Source of the DNA: Pyxicephalus adspersus
Taxonomy: Eukaryota; Chordata; Amphibia; Anura; Pyxicephalidae
Length of the DNA stretch: 64,000 bases
Direction of reading: 5' to 3'
Assembly (NCBI RefSeq): GCF_032062135.1
Contig: NC_092863.1
Span: 21,098,783 to 21,162,782 of the forward strand
The notes under the pieces were generated by a model. The model did not search any database. It was given only the letters and a program-made list of their open reading frames with translations, and was not told where the DNA came from. Position 1 is the stretch's first letter. The number at the start of each line of letters is the position of its first letter. Positions 36,931 to 49,160 of this stretch are shown here, piece by piece. The translations under genes were made by a program, and so were the position numbers.

Positions 36931-38150
36931 CAAGGTCAGCAGTTTGGTCTAAAAGTATGCATAAATATATTATAGAATAGAATAGCATATAAATACATTA
37001 TAGGATATGAAGAAAAATATTACACTTAATAGCTATGATTATGTGTCCAACATTCACCACTTCATTAATTTCATGACAGCAGCGGTCAAAATAAGTCAAA
37101 AACAAGTCACGTAATAATATATTTTAGCAGTGCTTCCAACAAATCAACACTGAAAACACAAATTTAATCCTACTTATTTGTAAGGGTTAAGTTTCTTGTC
37201 CATAAATATAGTTTCTCCAGCAAGTGTAATTAATCTAATTATTAAATAAATATCTATCACTATTCAAGTACTGCTCACTGAATAACCATTGCAAAACTGA
37301 ATTTGTATGGCATCTTACCTATCTTTTTGATTTTTATGAATGCACCAAGGTGTAGCTTAAACCTCAAATACACATAAGGATGACTCCTTTTTAAGGTATA
37401 AAGGACCAGCAGTGTTCCAAACCAAATTCTTCTAATTGTCAAAAAACAATACCCTACAAACTTCTTTAATACTGTTACTTAGCTGACTGAGGCCACTCCC
37501 TACATCAGGAAGAAAAGAACTGCTGCAATGAAGGATTCTGCCAAAAAGGGACAAGACTGCTGCTATTGTCTCCACTTCCTTTTGGATCCGATGCTGTTTG
37601 ATGGAGTGCCTTGTGCAAACCTCAGCCTCCACTTCCCAACAGGATACCATGTGGTGGCCTTACAACAGAACGCCGACACTACAGCTGTAAAAACGAATGA
37701 ACATTCGTTCCCAGACATTAATAACCCCAATCAAGCCAACCTAAAAGAGACCTAAGCCAGGACTTTGCACACCAACAAGTGCAGGGATTATTTTCAACAG
37801 GTAAGTTACATATACATACTACATAGTACAAACATACTACTGAAAAAAACCTCTATCTCTATTTAGTGTATTTAAAGAAAATTTAAAAAGTTTAAAAAGT
37901 TATAGCAAAAAAAAAATTTAATTTAAAATTTAAAAAGTTTAAAAAGTTATAGCATGTAATAGGAAAGAAAAAAGAAAAGGAGGGGTTTCGTGGCTAAAGA
38001 TTTATTATAATTATGTATTTATGAAGTTTTTTTTATATAATTACATACAGTTAATAGAAATATTCAAGACCAAATAAATTGTCATGGGATTGGGGTGTCA
38101 TTACTATACATTAAATTACTACACAACGTATTCGAGACAGTTTCAGTCTT
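36930..38150. other. Non-coding stretch with a small tandem duplication
   Basis: AT-rich DNA. A unit of aaatttaaaaagtttaaaaa plus gttatagca is repeated twice at about 37875-37955. A 75-codon plus-strand open frame at 37528-37755 has no recognisable similarity. Confidence 0.5.
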
Positions 38151-38153
38151 TTT

Positions 38154-38193
38154 TACCCAACGCGTTTCACCTATAGTGGCTTCCTCAGGGGTA
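38154..38193 (-). ncRNA. Hammerhead-type ribozyme motif, best-preserved copy
   Basis: On the minus strand (40 nt): stem I 5' arm TACCC, core CTGAGGA, an extra A, stem II GCC-ACTATA-GGT (with one G-T wobble), core GAAA, CGCG, TT, stem I 3' arm GGGTA. Stem I pairs perfectly over 5 bp, the CTGANGA and GAAA core boxes are both present, and a U-H cleavage-type dinucleotide (TT) precedes the 3' arm. Stem III is reduced to CGCG, as in the Penelope-associated hammerhead variants described as cleaving as dimers. The extra A after CTGANGA is shared by all copies here. Confidence 0.6.
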
Positions 38194-38749
38194 TTATTTG
38201 TTTTATTATTATTTACTTGTGGTTTTTGTGTAATAACTGTTCATTAATTAGTTCTAATTAGTTCATTAATCATTCAAGATACAATATGGCTTAACTGTGC
38301 AATTGTGGGTAATGCAGAAGGGACAAAGGAAAAAAAGTATTTGACACAGGTACTTTGTTTCTGTGTATCATTGCGTGTGGATATAAATCAGTGTGGTCCT
38401 TTTTCAATGTATCTCATATTTGCTGGAGATCGAGGTACAGAGAAAAGGGGATGTGTTTAAAACACCCCTTTTTGTAATCCGGTAGGATACAAGAGTGGTT
38501 AATTGGATAAATTTATACCTAGTTCTGGAGGTTGTATGACAGCATGGTGCTCTGCACAGATGCAGCCCATAAGGCCTGAATAAACAATACATCTTATTGC
38601 AACTTCACAAGATAAAGTTCAAAATTACAATATAATACAACAAAATAATAGAGCATAAACATAATTACTTCAAAACAATCTATAAGTAATCCACAAAAAG
38701 GATTAAAAACTGAGTTTACAAAATGGCATTCTCCAAAACATAAAAGATG

Positions 38750-41130
38750 AGCTGATTCGAATCCCAATACCAAAACCTCATTGACACCCCCTACATCTAA
38801 TTTAGTGTCAGTTACATGGAGAATCCAACAGGGGAAAAAAATTGCTTCCTAATTCCAAAAAGCAATTGGATGTTCCCTGGATCAATAGTTTCTCTTACTT
38901 ATAATTTAAAACTTTAATACCCAGTTAAATTATGTGCTTCTAGAAAAGGATGCAGCTTTTTCTTAAAGCAATCTATAGAACTTGCTAAAACTACTTCCCG
39001 AAGGAGCCTATTTCATATTTTCACAGACCTTACAGTGAAAAATCCTGTCCTTATACAGAGATTAAATTTCATATTCTCGAAACGCAAAGAGTACCCTCTT
39101 GTCCTTTGTAATGATTTTAAAGTGAATAATCGGTAAAAGTTCTCTATATTGACCAGTTATATATTTATACATGATGATCATATTCCCCCTTAAACGTCTC
39201 TTCTCAAGGGACACGGGATTCATCTTAGCTCATTTCTCCTCGTAGCTTTTTTAGTTTAGTTGTCCTTCTCTGCACTCTCTCCAATTCCACAATGTACTTT
39301 TTGTAAACTAATGCCCAAAAATGGACTGCATGTTCCAGATGGGGTCTGACTTTGTAGAGGGGCAGGATTATGTCTCGATCTTTGCAGTCTATTCCTCTTT
39401 TAATGCTGTTATTAAGTCTATTATCCACCAGAACCCCCAGATCCTTTTCCATTTCCTGACTTCCCCAAATGTTTCCCCCTGGACAGTATGAAGCATGCAT
39501 GTTGTTAGCCCCGAAGTGCATAACTCATTAACATTTATCAATATTAAAGATCATTTGCCACTTGGGTGCCTAATCAAATTCAGTTCTGCTTCAGTTCTGC
39601 AGATCTGTAGATTATAGACATCCTATGTAGACCTAATTCTATCACATAGTTTGGTGTCATTTGCAAACACAGAAATGGTACTTTTAATCCCAGACTTTAT
39701 TTCATTTATAAAGATGATAAACAATAAAGGTCCCAACCTTGGCGTACACCACCAACAACATTAGACCAGGCAGGATATGAATCATTATTCACTACTCTCT
39801 GAAAGTGGTCTGGAAGCCAGTTTTCTATCTATTTACAAGTTGAATTTTCTAAACCTAAAGGGCTTAATGTGCATATTGTCTGTGGGGTACTGTGTCAAAT
39901 GCTTTTGCTAAGTCCAAGTACACTATGTCAACTGCTACTCTACTGTATACATGTTAACTTCCTTCCTCATGAAAAGAGTGTACATTTGATTGACAACTTC
40001 AGTCTCTTGTAGCCTTGACAACTTCAGTTTCTTGAATCCATGCTGACTGTCACTTTTAATATTATTTTCTATGTGGTTCTTTATCAAACCCTCTAGGATC
40101 TTTACAGCTATGGAAGTTAAACTTGCCGGTCTGTAGTTACTTGGTAATGACATTGCTCCCTTTTTGAAGATAGGAACCACATTGGCCTTACGCCAATCCA
40201 TTGGTACCATGCCAGTGATAAAAGAGTCTCTAAAAATTAGAAACAATAGTTTTGAAATAACTAAGCTCAGCTTTTTGAGGAGACAAGGATGTAATCCAGA
40301 ATGTCCTGGTGCTTTATCAACCTTAATTTTCTCAATCATAACAATTTTGAGCCATTGTGCCCTATTTAGGACAGTAACATTGCTATTAACAATTTAGACT
40401 TGAGCTCTGCAATTTATGTTTGTGTACACAGAGCTTTAAAAACAAAAAAAAAAGTGTTTAGTAAACCTGGCTTTTCTTTACCCCAGTTAGCAGCCCCACC
40501 TACATGCTCAAATCTGATCTTTTTGCTATTACCATATTTAAAACATTTTTTGAGCCTAGCTTTACTTTGCAATCTGTTTTTATTTTTGAAATTTTGCATA
40601 TTTTATCTTCTTTTTACAACTTTTTTATATATTATTTCAAATGATGAAGGTGATACTTTATTTTTATATTTTTGAAATACCCTTTTCTTATTCCTTATGA
40701 CTTTTTAAACATTAGCTTTAACATAGGTTTTTATTTTGGCCTCTTGAACTTAATACCTATTGGAATATATTTTGTGTAGAAACATTCTTCCTTCTAATCC
40801 AAGGAAGAGAGAGCCGCCCTTAATAATGAAAAATTTGCACTCTTAAAATGAAATGTTTTTATCTGTCCTGTTTTTGCTTCCTGTTTACAACTTATATTAA
40901 ATGAAATTATATTATGGTCACTGCTGCCCAAATTTTCTTTTATTTTCATTAATTCAATCAATGTCAAGGTAGTTAAAATCACCTATTACTACAACTGTGC
41001 CAGCCTTTGCAACCCTTTCTATCTGTGCTAGTAGTTAATTCTCTATATCTTCTTTAGCACTTGGGGGCCTTTAGCAGACTCCAATAATTATCTGTGTATT
41101 ATGCATCCCCATATCCATCTCCACCCATAT
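38750..41130 (-). pseudogene. CR1-type LINE, minus strand, decayed
   Basis: Reading from high to low coordinate: the end of an endonuclease (VVIGDFN-type text near 40990), then MIEKIKVDKAPGHSGLHPCL and SFITGMVPMDWRKANVVPIF with SNYRPASLTS (39935-40339). Next are RT palm remnants around 39900-39640, and the C-terminal VDNRLNN...LEHAVHFWALVYKK (39225-39521). It is the same family as 12960-15045 and shares the NANVVPIFKKGA-like and [15 protein letters not shown] segments. Frameshifts and stops throughout. Confidence 0.88.
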
Positions 41131-41548
41131 CGTTGCAACCTAATCACATACTCCCATCAACGATTTCTTCTGTATTGTATGAGGAAAGGAAGCTCTACTC
41201 ACATACACTGTTTTCTGTGGAAAACCAAAACTGACAATTACCTTTGGCTGCAGCTTCATTACCAATTCTTAGCCTCCTAATTAAAAACTGTGCCCTGTCA
41301 TTTTCTGACATAATTTACCTTCATTATTCATTCAGAAATTGCACAAAATTGTTAGTAACACAAACATTATTTCACAGATCCAGCTGCATTAGGTTAGAAT
41401 TTTGGCATGATTCGCATGTTAATCGCTCCAACAAATACTCGTTAGGTAGGATTTAAAATAAATCTAAACCGCCATTGGCAAACTTTCCAAAATCATGGGA
41501 AACTTCAATAGTGACACTCTTTTCCTCTAATTTATGCTTGGATCTGAT

Positions 41549-41692
41549 CTGTTCCAAATAGCACCACCCAATGCACTTGTGGTACCGTGCAGCTCAATGC
41601 AAGCTTATGCATGGAGTATTGAGGTAAGTAGCAGTGCATTAGCTTCCATTGTGCAGCGTGGTACCACAAGTGCATTAGGTGCTATTCAGAAC
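41549..41692. mobile_element. Foldback element with about 55-bp inverted arms
   Basis: The left arm contains aatgcacttgtggtacc and the right arm ggtaccacaagtgcatt, within longer imperfect arms (41549-41603 and 41636-41692) around a short loop. No coding capacity. MITE-like; the superfamily is not assigned. Confidence 0.7.
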
Positions 41693-42446
41693 AAATTTGT
41701 GCATTTAGGTGACATACAGAATCCCAGAACTTTCCCAGAAGTGCCAAAAATGCTGAATGCACCTTTTTTGGGTGCTGGAAGGTAGATAACATTCATAAAC
41801 TTACTTTAAGCTTTCAATCCTTCAATTCCACAATAACCCCACAAGCTTAATTCCACAAGCATTTTCTTCTGCTATGGACTGCTACTGACTGAACACGTGA
41901 GGTAAGTAGGCACCAAGATATAACCCAGACCAACAAAGGGGCCGCAAAAATACGCAGATTGGGCTGTATATGGCCCACCGGCCGTAGTTTGCCCATGCCT
42001 GGTATAGACAGAGTATAAGACACTATAACCAGGAATATTGACTGTCCAGTCATGTGAAGAACAAAGCCAGGATTCAGCAATACCAACTAAGTCATAAAAA
42101 GTCTTGAAGCTTTAAAGAGAAACAAAATAATATTATTATCCATGAAAGCTTTGATACCTAAACGTTTACACAAGTAAAGGCTACTGCTTTACCAAAAACA
42201 AAATACAAAATACATGCTCATGGAGTGGCACACATTCAAACTTTCTGAACAATGTCAGTGTGCTTAGATCAGCAGTTTCTAAACTATTTGCTTTTCAGCC
42301 AATTGGATGAAGAAAATAAAACACATAAGCACAGGAACTGATCCACAGCAAAATAAATATCCATTGTTGATTTCTGTGACTTGTATGCAAATATACAAGG
42401 GCATATAAATAGAGCAAACATAAATATTCCGCACTGCTCAGAGTAA

Positions 42447-42529
42447 AGGTGCGTACACACTTCCAATTTTTATCGTTCCAATCGAACGACGAACGATCGA
42501 TTGGGCAAAAAATCGTTCGTAAAAAAGTA
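42447..42529 (+). mobile_element. Edge of a MITE-like repeat adjoining the assembly gap
   Basis: The text gtgcgtacacacttccaat followed by repeated cgaacgacgaacgatcg-type and aatcgttcg segments looks like the terminal region of a DNA-transposon MITE. The rest is lost in the gap, so the family cannot be set. Confidence 0.45.
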
Positions 42530-43499
42530 NNNNNNNNNNNNNNNNNNNNNNNNNNNNNNNNNNNNNNNNNNNNNNNNNNNNNNNNNNNNNNNNNNNNNNN
42601 NNNNNNNNNNNNNNNNNNNNNNNNNNNNNNNNNNNNNNNNNNNNNNNNNNNNNNNNNNNNNNNNNNNNNNNNNNNNNNNNNNNNNNNNNNNNNNNNNNNN
42701 NNNNNNNNNNNNNNNNNNNNNNNNNNNNNNNNNNNNNNNNNNNNNNNNNNNNNNNNNNNNNNNNNNNNNNNNNNNNNNNNNNNNNNNNNNNNNNNNNNNN
42801 NNNNNNNNNNNNNNNNNNNNNNNNNNNNNNNNNNNNNNNNNNNNNNNNNNNNNNNNNNNNNNNNNNNNNNNNNNNNNNNNNNNNNNNNNNNNNNNNNNNN
42901 NNNNNNNNNNNNNNNNNNNNNNNNNNNNNNNNNNNNNNNNNNNNNNNNNNNNNNNNNNNNNNNNNNNNNNNNNNNNNNNNNNNNNNNNNNNNNNNNNNNN
43001 NNNNNNNNNNNNNNNNNNNNNNNNNNNNNNNNNNNNNNNNNNNNNNNNNNNNNNNNNNNNNNNNNNNNNNNNNNNNNNNNNNNNNNNNNNNNNNNNNNNN
43101 NNNNNNNNNNNNNNNNNNNNNNNNNNNNNNNNNNNNNNNNNNNNNNNNNNNNNNNNNNNNNNNNNNNNNNNNNNNNNNNNNNNNNNNNNNNNNNNNNNNN
43201 NNNNNNNNNNNNNNNNNNNNNNNNNNNNNNNNNNNNNNNNNNNNNNNNNNNNNNNNNNNNNNNNNNNNNNNNNNNNNNNNNNNNNNNNNNNNNNNNNNNN
43301 NNNNNNNNNNNNNNNNNNNNNNNNNNNNNNNNNNNNNNNNNNNNNNNNNNNNNNNNNNNNNNNNNNNNNNNNNNNNNNNNNNNNNNNNNNNNNNNNNNNN
43401 NNNNNNNNNNNNNNNNNNNNNNNNNNNNNNNNNNNNNNNNNNNNNNNNNNNNNNNNNNNNNNNNNNNNNNNNNNNNNNNNNNNNNNNNNNNNNNNNNNN
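42530..43499. other. Assembly gap (970 N)
   Basis: An unbroken run of N. Any open frame spanning it is meaningless. Both edges are transposon-derived. Confidence 1.
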
Positions 43500-43815
43500 A
43501 TTAAGTCTGCAGGAAACCAGACACTATTCACCACCTGCCAAATATTATCCCAACAGTAAAGCATGGGGCCATTTTTTAGCAGCAGGGACTGGGAGACTTG
43601 TCAGGTTTGAGGGAAAGCTTACTGTACAGAGATACATAATCAAAATCTGTTCTAAAGGGCTTAGTACTTAAGACTGGGCCAATGGTTCACCTTAAAACAT
43701 GACAATGACCTAAAGCACACAGCTAAGAAAACACAGGAATGGATTTCAGAAAACTTTGTGAAAGTCCCAAAGTGGCCAAACCAGAACCCTGACTTGAACC
43801 CTATCTAACATCTCT
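43500..43815 (+). pseudogene. Tc1/mariner transposase remnant
   Basis: Conceptual plus-strand translation gives a TVKHG segment, an RLVRFEGKL-like segment, a degraded second-Asp region (QNDNDLKH-type text now broken by stops) and VAKPEP*LEP, a decayed WPxQxPDLNPIE. The 5' part is in the gap. The element is dead. Confidence 0.65.
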
Positions 43816-44163
43816 GGAAAGACTATATACACATAGTTCTCTCCAGCCCTTTCTAGTGAGTGGAGCGCCTGGCTGCAACCTCCCCTACCCGGCTCTTATC
43901 AGCAGTTCTAATCCTCTAATCCAGACGATTACAGCTGCTGCTGAGAGGTGGGAGGGGGAGAACAGCACAGCACAGCTACGATGAAATCAGGACACAGGCA
44001 GTCCCACCCCCATCTGATAGCTTGTACTGTGGCTTCTATGAAAAAGGAAACGAGCCGCCTGTGAAATGTATCTGCCCGAGTGGGTGTGTGTAATGACGTC
44101 ATTGGCAGCACACTTAGATAGCTGTGTGTGTGTAACTGCATGCTCTGCATATCTTCTAAACCA

Positions 44164-44560
44164 GTGGTTGCCAACATTTCGGATCTCACGGACCACTAAA
44201 TTCAGATTTTTAAATCCTTCAGACCATTAATATGAATTTTCTAATGGTTCCTGACAAGGACTGTGGACACTCTGATTCATTGATCAGCTCACAGTGGAGT
44301 ATTACTATTGTTGCTATTATCATTAGTTGCATTATCTTTGGTATTACTAAAGAAATGCAAAATATTAGTTTGCTCCTCTCACTCATTATGGGTTTATTTC
44401 ATTCCAATCTAAGACCAAGAAACAAGAAATTATAGTTATCAAAGTCAAACCCATTGATGCAAATAAATATAACAGTTAAAGAAAATACACAGTTAAGGTC
44501 ATACTTACCTAAAAGAGAATCTGAGAAATAAACAAAATAAAACAATCAGATGAGAATCGA
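44164..44560 (+). mobile_element. hAT-like repeat, copy A (truncated)
   Basis: Starts cagtggttgccaacatttcg and runs about 400 bp with clear similarity to the minus strand of 57577-58321. Both copies share attagttgcattatctttgg and tcattatgggtttatttcat. Copy A ends near 44560 where the similarity stops. No transposase. Confidence 0.75.
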
Positions 44561-44569
44561 TTGGAACCC

Positions 44570-46560
44570 CAATGTTCAATTTTCACATTTTTTAAACTGT
44601 TACCCCCAAATCTTGAAATTCTTTACAGAAATGTGGTGGTTACAACCAACGGTTTAGGAGATATGAAGGTTTTTTTTCCTTCACTTTTTTTTAATAAAAA
44701 GTAGTAATGAGAGGGACACACTGGCTGTCCTGTCCCCATCTTGCTATCACTTGCACAATGCTCTTAAAGTATCACCATATTTCCAAATTTTACCATTATA
44801 TAAAGGGTGACTTCCCCTTTTTATATATTTGAAATTGTTTTATTTTTTTTTTTGCTTTGGCAAGGTTGCTTTTGCTGCGTTTACCTCTCACTTTCCTCTC
44901 GCCAGGAACCACTGCTGCTTGAAAAATTGCTAGGCCTGAAAAAGCTCAGCACTTACTGCCTGTTACCAATCCCAAGTGCCTAGCAGTTGCCAGTAGTCAC
45001 TCGGAGCAGTAAATGGCAGTTTTTTACAGGTAATGTGAACCAAGTTCAATTTGTTACACCACATTGATCACACTATTACACTACTACCAGAGATTACACT
45101 CTAACAACATGGAACATAATGGTGTTTATGGCTTTTGGATTTTACCTTGTGCTGCACACCATAAAGAGCCCTTTGACTGGGAATTAGAACTGTGGCTGAC
45201 CCCAGACTACTGTACCCCAAGCTTGCAAACAAAATACAACAAGGTTCTGGTGAGCTGCAGTCCACACCTGCCCACTATCCTAAAATTGTCTTTCCCTAAT
45301 TGGTACTGCCACGGATGCATACAGAACAAATGCTGACACTAAAGGAGGTAGGATGGACATTAACATACAAACCAAACAATAAGTGTCAAAGCTTAGGAAA
45401 CCAAACAATAAGTTGCTTTGACAATCTGTACACATGAGAGAAGAAATAATTTATAAGCTAATGCTGATTATAACACATGGGTTATATATACAACCAGGCA
45501 GTAAGGAAAGTGGAAACATACTGTATATAAGGATAGAAAAAAATAGTCACAAAGGAATGCCGTAAGAAAAACCACAAAGCGTGAGTCACAGACACTGGGA
45601 AACATAAGGGAAAATTCTTGGCTGTCTGCAGGCAGCTGTCAAGGGCTCTTACCCTACCTTACATTTCTTTCACTTTCACCACACCCCCTCGAATGTCCTT
45701 CTTCACACCCTCCGGTATATGCCTGAGATAGGACAACATCAGAACAAGTGCCAAATAAATAGAAAGTTTAACCTGACCACCAGCCCTGTTCAGATTGTTT
45801 GCTCCCATCACTATCTTGGGGTGTGCTCAGCATATTTATCCTTTTGTGCCAGGAGGTCACCTGTGATCTGATTCAAAGGTGATGTAAAGCAGTGAAAGAG
45901 TAAAGAGTATTTATTCTGTGTTTTTAGAGCTAGTGGACACTAACAGATTTTTACTTCTTTGCAATCTATCTGCAATCAAATACATTTGGCAAAAACAAAT
46001 CAGCGGCCAATGATTTTTTTTTTGAGAGATCAGACATGCTAGTAAATATTCATTGCACTTACAAAAGTTCTATTGTTTACAAATCTAGTGCATCTGATCA
46101 AAATTCAGATCATTCCTATCCCATAAAAATTAACTGGAAGGACAGAATCGTAAACGTGTGTGCAGTGTATTGGGACTTTTGGTCTGATAATTACCAACTG
46201 GAAAATCTAACAAATCGGTTGATCGGGCAGAAAATTTCCAACAGTTCCAACAGACCTCCTTGTATGTACTAGGCCTAGGACAAAAGTGCTAAATGAGCCC
46301 ATTATGAAAGGTTGGCTAACTTTGTACCTGACCGCCTGCCTCTTAGGAATCCATTCAAGCAGGACCATAATGTCAGATGGTCTTGCAAGCATGATGATGT
46401 TGGAAAAGGTAAAGAAAAGGTATAAAGTGACCAGACACTGTAAGCACATATGAAAACAGGAGAAGGAGGAAATACTGAATGAAGATCACAAAATATAATA
46501 TATATATTACAATCACATGGAATTTGTTAATAATATAATAAGAATAAAAGATAAAAACGT
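44570..46560. other. Non-coding stretch, partly repeat-like
   Basis: A short segment ggagatatgaaggtttttt at about 44657 is shared with 10869. The part 45930-46260 looks like a decayed DNA-transposon repeat, but no family could be fixed. No gene recognised. Confidence 0.4.
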
Positions 46561-46575
46561 GAAATGTTTTTTCTA

Positions 46576-47043
46576 CTACAAAGCTGTGTCAAAGGCTGTT
46601 GTTGTCCATCTCTCTGTGGATGACTTGACTGAAATTGAAACCTGTTGAAGTAGTTCCAAATGTATTATTTTATAATCCGTATATTTCAGAGTCTCTATCA
46701 CAGTGGAATCTAATGAAGGAAGAGCTGTCTCTGGTAGGTATGCCTTCATCTCCTTGATAAAGGAGGACATGTCGATGCCCACCCACAGATACATGAGATG
46801 TATTGGCAATATTTTAAAGTTCAGAAAAATATATACAAAATTCACCAGCAAAATCTTTGTTATTGTGATTTTTGTTTTTGCCTTTGGAGATAATATATAG
46901 GGATCAAGGTTTTTCACATTTATTGGCAAATTTGAAATGTACTTTTTTGACTTTGTCCTGATAAAGGACTGATTAAGAGGAAGATGATCTTCTTCTTCTT
47001 GAGTCTGGCTCCGAGTTGAACACAAATCCAATGGAGAACACAT
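46576..47043 (-). other. 155-codon open frame of unknown nature
   Basis: An uninterrupted minus-strand frame that begins MCSPLDLCSTRSQTQEEEDH and contains a hydrophobic stretch near residues 64-85 (LLVNFVYIFLNFKILPIHLM) followed by SSFIKEMKAYLPE. I do not recognise a family. It lies among repeats, its base composition matches the AT-rich surroundings, and it may be chance or part of a retroelement. Confidence 0.2.
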
Positions 47044-47777
47044 TTAAAGCTTCTCATTGAATAAGTGTGTAGAATTAGAAATATGATTCTTGACAAAATC
47101 CATGATAGCTCGATCACATAGACCAAGCCCTACGCAAGTGTATCATTAAATAAGATTATAAGTAAATGAGAAATTCTGTTCAGAAAGACATCCAATCAAG
47201 TATTTCAACAGAATTTAGTGTGTGATCAGACCAGAGTCTAATACCAATACCAGATTGTGGGTGAGTATCGAGTAGAGAGAGGGGGATCAAGAAAGAATTA
47301 TTCCTGCTATAAACATTATGAGCAGGGGAAAGAAAACTATAGTCTCTCTCGGAAGAATATAAGACATGTCATACATCGTCAGACATGTCATACATGTCGT
47401 AAGATTCTGCCAAAGGTGTTTCAATTTATAAAGAAAAGCAAGAGTTATCACTGACTTGGAAGCCTTAGAGGAGAGAAATTGTAATTGGTTGCAGTTAGGA
47501 GCATATATATTAGCTAAAGTATATACCAAATCCAACAGCCTAATACGAAGAACTAGAAAACGGTCCTTAGGATCAGCTTTAAAACATAGGTAGAAAATTG
47601 CTTAAAGTGGAAATAAACTAAAAACAAAAAAATTACACTTACCTTTAATCCCACAGATTCCCTAGATGGCCACTGGTCTTTCTTGCGAACCTGTCCCACG
47701 TCGTCCTGGAATCCCTCTTCTGAAGGGGTCAGGCCAGACGTTGCCATCTTCTGTCTTCTCTTCTGGCCTTCTTGCTG

Positions 47778-47816
47778 TCACCCGATCTCGCAATGCTTAG
47801 GTGCGAGATCGGGTGA
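47778..47816. repeat. Perfect 15-bp hairpin in a GC-rich repeat
   Basis: The arms tcacccgatctcgca and tgcgagatcgggtga are separated by 9 nt. The surrounding 47690-47900 is GC-richer than its neighbours and repeat-like. Confidence 0.9.
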
Positions 47817-48469
47817 TGTAGCCGCTGTGAAGGGAAATAAAAAAAAGAGCGGATCTCAGTGCGCATCTTTGTAGGAAAAGATGCCCCTTCTGCGCAAGCC
47901 TGAGATTTTAAAAGGTTGTCTACCGTTCAATGTAAACTAAAAATGTTGAGTTCGGGTACTGTTTAAGAAACACTAAAGACACACCTTTGGAGTTGGCTAT
48001 TGGGTTGGAAATATAAAATCAAGTGGGGGAAAAGCATTCTTGTGGGATAGAATGGAATTATTCCAGAAATGTGTATCTTATAAAAAAGATTATTTAGGAG
48101 GATATTTTATAGGATTTTATTAAGGGAGGATATTTTTGATTGTAAATTAGGTGTCTTGTTGTGGAAAAGCTATTGAAAACCAGTACCCTAAGAATACAGG
48201 CAGGAAAAGAAGATAAAAGATATCTTATGAAGAAAGAAAAAAGAAGGAGATGGATGAGGGGAAAAATGAGGTATAGAACAGATTAAAAGACTTTAATACT
48301 ACGCTCTGTCACTAAACTAATATTTCTCTTAGCTGCTACTCAAATAAAAAAGGGTAACCTAGTGTAATATGTTCACATACATACAGTAAAGTGCAGCACT
48401 GTAACAAAACAAAACAGACATACCACAAGTCATGTGAGCTAAATCATGAGAATATTTTCATGTGAATCA

Positions 48470-48575
48470 TGTGACCTATGATCACGTGAACATTGATTAA
48501 TGTGGTCAGGTGAGAGACTATTTTCTTAAGTAAGCAGTGACAGCAGTCATGTGTGTGAAGTTATGGAGGCTCTTG
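48470..48575 (+). repeat. Penelope-type terminal repeat relative
   Basis: The segment with tgtggtcaggtgagagacta and the following gcagtgacagc text aligns with 55965-56045 downstream of the Penelope-like remnant. It may be a solo piece of its terminal region. Confidence 0.5.
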
Positions 48576-48918
48576 TTAGGATATGTTTTTAATGTAACGT
48601 TTTACACTGTTTTTGAATCTTTTTATACTGTTCATGTTCAAGGATGCATAATTACATATAGATGGTTGATTATCTATTGAAAGCTTAACCTGCCTAGCGG
48701 TCTAATTCCGGCCAAATTTCCATGCAAAAAGCGTTACATTTTTTTGCATGGAAATTTATTTTACATTGTAGGCTGTAATTCTTAGGCATAACTCACCGAA
48801 ATATGTCCAATATTTAATAAATTTAATATTAAACTTTAAATAAAAAAACACAAAAATCTGTTAAAAAAAATAAAAAATAAGTGAAACATGTAATATAACT
48901 GTACAGTAGCATGTATAA

Positions 48919-48920
<2 letters not shown>

Positions 48921-48967
<47 letters not shown>
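48921..48967. repeat. (AT)n microsatellite
   Basis: About 23 AT dinucleotides. Confidence 0.95.
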
Positions 48968-48972
<5 letters not shown>

Positions 48973-49087
48973 AAAATTTCTTTGTATTGGCCTCAAAGCA
49001 AGGTAAGTGGGGTTTTTTTTAGGTTAAAGCTACTCTGAGTGTGACTCGGGATTACCGCTATTTGCAGGTAAAATTCAATCCTATTGA

Positions 49088-49160
49088 ATTATTATTATTA
49101 TTATTAAACAGGATTTATATAGCGCCAACATATTACGCAGCGCTGTACATTAAATAGGGA
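49088..49160 (-). mobile_element. SINE 3' tail fragment
   Basis: A TTA microsatellite followed by acaggatttatatagcgcca and acatattacgcagcgctgta. This is the reverse complement of the tail of the 24.1-kb SINE (gctgcataatatgttggtgc followed by an ATA run). Confidence 0.8.

Noticed and set aside
37528..37755. 75-codon plus-strand frame as an upstream exon
   Set aside because: Wrong strand for ARHGAP23 and no recognisable domain.
42449..43564. Three long open frames of about 350 residues on both strands
   Set aside because: They run through the assembly gap; nearly all residues are unknown.
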